A DNA stretch of 64,000 nt from Bryum argenteum (Eukaryota; Streptophyta; Bryopsida; Bryales; Bryaceae), in contig CM073326.1 in assembly GCA_037043015.1 (NCBI GenBank), positions 5,491,845 through 5,555,844 on the forward strand, read 5' to 3'. Below are positions 57,443 through 64,000 of this stretch, one piece after another. Every line of letters begins with the position of its first letter. Within the stretch, counting starts at the first letter, position 1. A program made the translations under genes and the position numbers. A model generated the notes under the pieces. It did not search any database, was not told the DNA's origin, and worked only from the letters and a program-made list of their open reading frames with translations.

Positions 57443-59294
57443 ACGATCCATTTTTGAAGGTATCAGAAGCTTGTATGCTGAAACATAACATGCCCAATGT
57501 TGAATGTTTGCTTCGGTGTTTTATTGAGGCTAATGTTGGGGTGAATTTCTCTACACTTTTGCAGACTCTTGAGGAATTGAAATCAATATGTTGGCAAGGC
57601 ACGGGTTACTGATGCTGCTATGGGCCAGCGATGGTGATGGATTCATTGGAGCTTCGAGCATCGGCAGGAATGCACGCCAGAGCTTTGGATCCTTTCAGTA
57701 TGCCGATGGCCGACTCGATACTGGATTCGCTTTTTGTAATGTAACTTCAGTTTTAAAGACGATTGCATCTTGGGGAAAGACTTTTTTTTCCCTCATCTTG
57801 TTTCGAATATGAGGAATAATGAGTACTGTACAAATCATTTTCTTGAATCGACGTACGCATAAGTACTATTTGAGCTGATGGATTTTGTTGACCTTGTCCC
57901 TTTTGAAAGGAGCTTTTGGGATGGGTTATTGGGTTGATGCTCAGAATGGGGTAACTATTCTGCTATTGCTAGTATAAACTGGACTTTGAAGTTCCTTTTT
58001 ACCTTATTTATATGCATGTAATCAGTTGCTTGGACAACCTCATGCTTGGCTCTAACTTAAGTATATCTTACGATTAAGGTCTTTGTATCTATTGGTATAC
58101 CTTGTTACAGTTGGGTTATGGGGTCCTTGATGTTTCATTTATGGTTTGTTGGAATGCCTGGTAGTTGAGATCGCAACGTAACCTTTATTTGCATGACTGA
58201 TGGATCAAGGATGAACTTTTTCCCTCATTAATGTCTATGATAAAAAAACGTGTAATTTGAATGTAGGATTCGATAAGTGTGCTAAGATTTAATGTATAGA
58301 CCGCTCTATTTGAAAACTGCTAACGAAACTCTTCACCCTTGTCATGTTATTTTATTAACATATGCTCTTTCTTGTGCGTGTTGGGAGTTGATTTTCGCTG
58401 TTTTGTATAAAAAATCAGAGGTCCACGTTTCTATCTTATAGTAATTGGTCAGAAGTAAATTGACGGAATCGCGTTTAAAATTCATAACTGAGAGGTTTTT
58501 ACAGTATTAACAAACATCACACATTCTCTCCTATTCAGTTCTTTGACTGCTTCTTGTTGAGCTTGTCAATCTAAAATGTATGCAATATTCGACTGCATAC
58601 TTCACAATCCATCTTCACCACTTTTGTACAATGAGAACAACTTGTGCACAAGTTCGGAAGTAGCATATTGATGAGAAGAATTTCTACACAAGTTTACATG
58701 TCACATTTTTATTTTCAGTAGAATGACACAGGTTAAATAATTAGACAGTGGGAGGATTTTGATCCAATACTGTTTTTCTGCTGAAGAATAGACATTCAGC
58801 AGATTTATTGCGGAATAAGAGTAAGAAGATTCTTCACCTCCTCCGTCTTTGCAATAGTTCTTTATCATTCTTGTTCTCATGTGTTCAAATGATGACTCAG
58901 CTAAATAGGCTGAATCTATTTGACTGAAAGTAACAAAAATAAGGCAAGACTACTTGGACGTCAAATCATTGATTTCATATACGTACGAATCGAAGTGCGA
59001 CAGAGTACTTCCAATATATCAACTCGGAAGATAAAAAAGTAAAGGAGTTACTCTTTTGGAATTTCAACAAATTACAATAGTAACACACAGAGCTTTCCTC
59101 ACACGAACTCACTCTTTAAAAGACAATCCAAAGTAGTGAACATGATCATACATGTTCCAGCCATTACTCACACTATCACAAGTCCCGTTGCTCCCGGGGT
59201 CTAGATTGAAGTCGTAGCAAGCTCATAGTGGCGGGGCAGGAAGTCAGTCGTTCACGCTTCATATAATCTATACAGATAAGTGTTGTCAAGGTCT
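57443..59294. other. SSRP1 3' UTR and intergenic DNA between convergent genes
   Basis: SSRP1 (+) and SHMT (-) converge here. Bases 57,443-57,850 are probably the SSRP1 3' UTR, and bases 59,090-59,294 probably the SHMT 3' UTR. No further gene or repeat recognised. Confidence 0.45.
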
Positions 59295-62200
59295 TCAGTG
59301 CTTGTACTTCATTGAAGACTTCTCGAATCCGATGGTGGGGAACTGCTTGGCGAACTCCTCCACGTCGTGCTTCAGCTTTCCGATCTCTGACTGCACTTCT
59401 GGGTCTGAGTCCACTGCGGTCCTGAAGTCCTTCAACTTGTTGCCTGCAATCACCACCCCAGCATATGAATCAAAAATCCAAGCATATGAATCGCCATCCC
59501 AGCGCATTAATCACCATCCAAGGCAGAAATCAAAACAAAAATGGGTCAAAGGTAGGAATCAAAACAGAAGTGAGTGAAAGGCAGGTATCAGAACAGAAAC
59601 GGGTATTAGGCAGGGATAGGTACCTGTGGACTTCTTGACCTTGACAGCGATACCGACAGCACGGTCGAAGTACTCAGCAACCTTCTCGAAGTCCTCCTCG
59701 GTGAATCCTCTGCTCGTCAAAGCTGGGGTTCCTGCTCTCGATTCAAAACAAGAAAACATCAGATAGCTCGTTCCAGGAATTGCACAGAGAAGCACTTCGT
59801 CTATTTCGAGACAATCGGATCGGTCCAACATGAAGATTTGATTTTAACTTACCCATACGGATGCCTCCGGGCACCAAGGCAGACACATCTCCGGGGACGG
59901 TGTTCTTGTTTGCTGCAATGTGAGCCAGCTCCATCACTCGCTCCACCCTCGAGCCGTCCACACCCTTGGGCTTGAGGTTGACAAGGACCAAGTGGTTCTC
60001 GGTTCCGCCAGACACAAGCTCGTAACCAAGGCTGCTCAAAGCCTTGGCGAAACGAGCGGAGTTGCTCAAAACCTGCTCCTGGTAAGCCTTGAACTCGGGC
60101 GTGGCTGCCTGCTTAAGGGCAACAGCGAGTCCAGTGATGGTGTGGTTGTGGGGACCTCCCTGGAGTCCTGGGAACACCGACGCGTTGATCTTGTCCTCGT
60201 AGTCGTAGAAGATCTGCTCGCCCTTCTTAGTGGTCTCCTTCAATCCCTTGCGGTAGAAGATCATGGCTCCTCGGGGTCCTCGGAGTGACTTGTGGGTGGT
60301 GGTCGTGACCACATCCGCGAAGTCGAAGGGAGATGGCACAACACCGCCGGCCACCAATCCACTGATGTGCGCCATATCGGCCAACAGAATTGCCTTCTGC
60401 TTGTCGCACACCTGCATCCAAAACCGAGCATTTCAGAAAGAGTCACATCTACAGCCTTCTGAATGATACTTCTTGTGGAATTCGGGACTTTCTGATAACA
60501 GATGCTGCGTTTACAATCTCTAAGCCATGCTTCATAGTGTATAATGGCCTCAACTTGTTTGAATAGGAATCCGTGAAGATGATTCTAAACTGTAAACGTT
60601 TATATCGAGAGACTCACCGCGCGCATGCGGGCGTAGTCGTAGTGGCGCGCATAAGCACTGGCTCCAGCCACGATGAGCTTGGGTCGGAAGAGAGTGGCGC
60701 TCTTCTCCATCTGAAAACGAAGCATTTGAATTTTTCAGCAACAAAACCAGTACACTACATTTGATACGACCTCCATTACTACGTAATTTCACAGCTGCAC
60801 AGCCCTTTTTCAGTATCTTGCACTACCATATTTGTACAGAATTTCAGTGGCCGTATGTTCCTTTAAGTTCCCTATAGTCGATGTATTGAAAGCCCCGGCT
60901 TCTCTATGAGGAATGCAGCTAGAAAGATATGATTTATCTTTACCGAATCGTAGTCGATGTAGCCAGTAGACTCATCCAGTCTGTATGGCATCGTCTCGAA
61001 GAAGATGGACACGGCAGAAATCTTCTTCGTATCGGTCTGCATACCATATTCAATCATTAAAATTGATCCAATTTTCGTACCAAAAAGTCCCACCGACAAA
61101 CGAATTTTTTTTTCATACAAAACTGGGATATTTGGTGCAGATACAAGGAATTGATCGGAGCATTACCTGGTAACCGTGAGACAAGTGACCACCGTGAGGA
61201 AGATCCAAGGCCATGATACGCTCATGTGGCTTCAAGAGGGCGGTGTACACCTGGAAGTTGGCCGGCGATCCGGACAACGACTGCACGTTCACTGATTCAC
61301 CAACAAGTATATGCGATGTCAATATAAGTGCGACCCATCTCAAATTGGAAACCAATTACCGTTAAGTCAGAAAACATCCGGTAGAGCTAAGAGACCAACC
61401 TCCCCATTTCTCAGGGTCGAGGCGGAAAGCAGCGAGCGCTCTCTTCTGACACAACTTCTCAGCCATGTCGATGAACCTGCAAACATGGAAACACTCAGCT
61501 CGTTGAGTCCCACAAGCCATAATTGAGCATGCGCTTTGCTTGTTGCTTTTGAGATTGTTTGCTAATGAAAGTCCATAAAAGGGAAAAAGACGCACTCGTT
61601 GCCACCGTAGTAACGAGCACCGGGGTAGCCCTCGCTGTACTTGTTGGTCATGACTGACCCCACCGCCTGCATGACTGAGAGCGACGTGAAATTCTCCGAC
61701 GGGATGAGCTCCAGTCCCTGCACGAATCGAAAGCCATGTGTATTAGACCAGACTGCCGAAAAAGCATTTCTCGTACAAGGAGAGCAATTCCGCTCAATGA
61801 AATTCAAATATCAACAATTATAAATGCAGTAAAAGTGCGCACCTTCCATTGGCGATTCTTCTCGTGCTCAATGATGTCCACAATCTCCGGGTCGATCTCC
61901 GAGATGTCGGCATTCAGCTGCTTCGGCCACTACACTCCCACACAATTCACACCACTTCAGATCGCTTTTCATCGTGCTTTTTCAGCTCCAGAGATAACAC
62001 TTCTAAAACCGAATGTATAGTTGCGTCCAACCGCCTAAGCTCTCTCTCGATCGGTACTCATGCTGTGGAGTACCATGACCGTGTCGCAATCCACAAATAG
62101 ACAAATACGAGAAAAGTGATGCGAAAAGCACAAGTACTGGATCGACTGAAACACACAAAAAAAGATCAAGGAATCTCACGCTGATGTGGGGCTTCGACAC

Positions 62201-62436
62201 GGAGTCATCAGCAGCGACAGCGGCAGTCTGCATCCCAAACGAACACAAGATCAAAACCCAAGAAGAATTACAATCAAGAAAGCAAAATTTCGATTAACCC
62301 AAAACGAATTGCGATCGATTAGGGCACTCACGGAGCCGAGGCGGAAGCTGGAGGCGGCGACGGGCTGCAATGTGCGGTGCAGGAGCTGCTGGCCCTGGGC
62401 CTTGGCCAGGCGACGAAGCGCGGTAGCCATAGCCAT
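59295..62436 (-). CDS. SHM1: Serine hydroxymethyltransferase, mitochondrial
   Basis: This PLP enzyme interconverts serine and glycine with tetrahydrofolate; the mitochondrial form works with glycine decarboxylase in photorespiration. Eleven exons in phase: 62436-62332, 62227-62180, 61929-61843, 61717-61596, 61476-61400, 61291-61167, 61036-60944, 60710-60618, 60411-59853, 59731-59624 and 59443-59295, giving 521 residues. The first exon ([15 protein letters not shown]...) is Arg-rich and lacks acidic residues, a mitochondrial transit peptide. Active-site features are [62 protein letters not shown], and [13 protein letters not shown] with the PLP lysine at 291. All introns are GT-AG. Start ATG 62436 was chosen (a second in-frame ATG follows two codons later); the frame further upstream opens only with TTG. 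SHM1 is assigned by the mitochondrial type, not by orthology testing. Confidence 0.96.
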
Positions 62437-63040
62437 GGCTCCTGAGATGGGAATGAGGACTAACAAGTGCAACGAGAGAGGAATGAGGAGGATTTGGTGG
62501 GGAGTGAGTCCTCTACTACTTGTTCTTCACCGCATTGTGGACTAAATTCAGGGTGAGAGTGAATGGCGCGTGTTGGAATGGATGGAAACTGTGGTGGAGG
62601 GAAAAGCAGGCTGGGCATGATGATGAGGGGATGATGTTGAAGCGGATGGGTGGTCTGTGCTTCCTCCACCACTACTGTTCTGAACAGAATCTCCTCCCTT
62701 CGTTATACTTGTGCTTTACCCCCCTGCCCCTCGATCTCGCATTTCCACGTCTCCGACTTCGTCTTCGTCCCAGCCGGTCCACCCGCTCCACGGTCCTCGG
62801 GCCCCAATAGCGATCCAGTCGGTCTCCTTTCCTATTTCGATAAAGTAAAAGGCATCTGCGGCCAGTCGGTCTCCATTTCTTTTTCTTAAAAGTAAAAAAA
62901 AATCTGAGGACAGGCAATCCAGTCGGTCTCCATTTCTTTTTCTTAAAAGTAAAAGACGAATGCGAATGGGTGATAGACGTATGAGCTATTTTGTGTTCCT
63001 TTTGTTTGAGCTATTTTGTGGTTTATTGTTGGATGTTTAG
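62437..63040 (-). promoter_or_regulatory. 5' leader and promoter region of SHMT
   Basis: Non-coding. Bases 62,437-62,560 are a plausible 5' UTR. The 19-base word CCAGTCGGTCTCCATTTCTT, followed by TTTCTTAAAAGTAAAA, occurs twice (about 62,860 and 62,920), a short direct duplication. No TATA box assigned. Confidence 0.35.
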
Positions 63041-63042
63041 TA

Positions 63043-63165
63043 TAGCAGGAGCCCCTGACGGGAGGGTATTCCGCCGGGGGAGATACCCGACGCGGAGGGC
63101 GGTAGCCCGACGCGGAGGGTATTTCCCCCGGCGGAATACCCGACCATTGGGGGCTCCTGCTGCGT
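63043..63165. repeat. GC-rich foldback (about 120 bp)
   Basis: Nested inverted repeats: an outer AGCAGGAGCCCC...GGGGCTCCTGCT pair and an inner GGGTATTCCGCCGGGGGA...TCCCCCGGCGGAATACCC pair. The centre contains the direct repeat CCCGACGCGGAGGG twice. The DNA is strongly GC-rich in an AT-rich context and could form a long stable stem. Confidence 0.8.
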
Positions 63166-63405
63166 AACACACTATCCGGTTTTTGGCCACTATTTGTCAA
63201 GTTCCTTTGTATTTGCGTTGCTTATGTAATATAATGTTCATCATACAATTTTTATAATTTTTTTTGTGTTGCCCGGGTTTTTTTCTGTAAGGTGAGAATT
63301 GGAGAGGGCGTTATGTCGTAATGCCCTCTTTGGAGAGGGCAGAGGGCATTACGGGAGGGGAGCTCCCTTCAAATGAAGGAGCCCGAAACCGGACAGTGTG
63401 TTACG
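63163..63405. mobile_element. Possible small MITE with CGTAACACACT termini
   Basis: The ends CGTAACACACTATCCGGTTT and (reverse complement) CGTAACACACTGTCCGGTTT are near-perfect 20-bp inverted repeats enclosing 243 bp. An inner hairpin (TAATGCCCTCT...AGAGGGCATTA) lies at 63,330-63,365. No clear target duplication was found, so the superfamily is open. It adjoins the GC-rich foldback, with which it shares GGAGCCC and GGAGGGTATT-like words. Confidence 0.5.
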
Positions 63406-63426
63406 TGGTATTACCCTCCCTTTCAA

Positions 63427-63459
<33 letters not shown>

Positions 63460-64000
63460 CGATAGTTTTTATTTATAAAAGTTTATTATTGACACACAAG
63501 AAGAGCCCTTTGGAAAATTTTGACCCAAAATGTACTTAGTGACATTTTCGATAATCTTTCTTAATTAAACATTAAAATTTCACAACCATATATTCTTAGG
63601 CAATTTTAATGTGAACATTCTGAAATTGATCTAAAGAACTTTATGTAGATAGATTTTCTAATTTTTGAAAGTGAACATTGGCATGACATGATTGATACAT
63701 ACATGAGCGGGTGGCAAATGAGACTTGTTATATGCTTGGAACTCAACACACTATATTTTGATTCATATGCAAGTAGCTTTCTCATCCCTAGTGATTCAAA
63801 CCATGAAGTGTGAAGCAACCCTAAGTGATCAATTGAAAAAATTGGTGTGTAGTGAATTATTCAAAAGTAAACAAATGTGGTTTTTGTTAAGGTCAATTGC
63901 TAAGTGCTTTTACATATTGAAGAGTAATATTCATGCATGCAAATTCTTATATTCATGACCCTTGCAATTTACAGAGATCATAATATGAGAAGTCATATGC
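63406..64000. other. AT-rich intergenic DNA with a poly(T) tract
   Basis: A run of about 32 T is at 63,428-63,459. The remainder has short ORFs only and no recognised feature. Confidence 0.4.

Noticed and set aside
57588-57812. 74-codon frame after SSRP1
   Set aside because: It lies in the probable SSRP1 3' UTR with no domain.
1-64000. tRNA, rRNA or snRNA genes
   Set aside because: None noticed on reading both strands; a tRNAscan or covariance-model search would be decisive.

Overview
The window is nuclear DNA of a land plant. It carries intron-rich genes with GT-AG splice sites and plant families: a TIR-NB-ARC-LRR resistance gene pair, an NDR1/HIN1-like protein, a PLATZ zinc protein, a strictosidine-synthase-like protein, plant-type sphingosine kinase, mitochondrial SHMT and the FACT subunit SSRP1. 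The TIR sequence style and the active-looking piggyBac-type elements make a bryophyte (perhaps a liverwort) my guess, but this is inference only. Genes are GC-richer than the AT-rich intergenic DNA, which is packed with repeats.

Layout. 1-2.3 kb: NDR1/HIN1-like gene (+) with probable 5'-UTR introns. 2.35-36.8 kb: a direct tandem segmental duplication of roughly 16 kb. Unit 1 (about 2.35-18.6 kb) holds a five-exon TIR-NB-LRR gene (-) whose LRR region is a 138-bp tandem array (46-residue modules), decayed at its 3' end. Unit 2 (about 19.1-36.8 kb) holds the paralogue, which has lost the whole LRR array through a 5.3-kb deletion, and has gained transposon insertions, including a 4,842-bp piggyBac element (23,249-28,090) with transposase, 14-bp perfect terminal repeats and a TTAT duplication. 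37.7-41.0 kb: sphingosine kinase (-), nine exons. 41.6-42.05 kb: nested Stowaway-like MITEs. 43.7-45.3 kb: strictosidine-synthase-like gene (-), four exons, one GC-AG intron. 45.7-50.7 kb: repeats, including an array of heat-shock-element-like motifs next to a TATA box and a 178-bp tandem repeat. 50.9-51.5 kb: PLATZ-like gene (-). 53.3-53.6 kb: a clean TTAA-flanked MITE. 55.4-57.4 kb: intronless SSRP1 (+). 59.3-62.4 kb: mitochondrial SHMT (-), eleven exons. 63.0-63.4 kb: GC-rich foldback DNA and a possible small MITE.

The genes do not form a pathway. SSRP1, SHMT, sphingosine kinase and the SSL protein are housekeeping or metabolic genes, while the two TIR-NB-LRR copies form a small, young immune-receptor cluster. 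The most unusual content is that cluster (tandem duplication, homogenised LRR array, truncated paralogue, decayed coding repeats upstream) and the set of TTAA-targeting elements that share a CCC-type terminus with the local piggyBac. I found no tRNA, rRNA or CRISPR. All exon borders were read by eye from splice sites, phase and family conservation.
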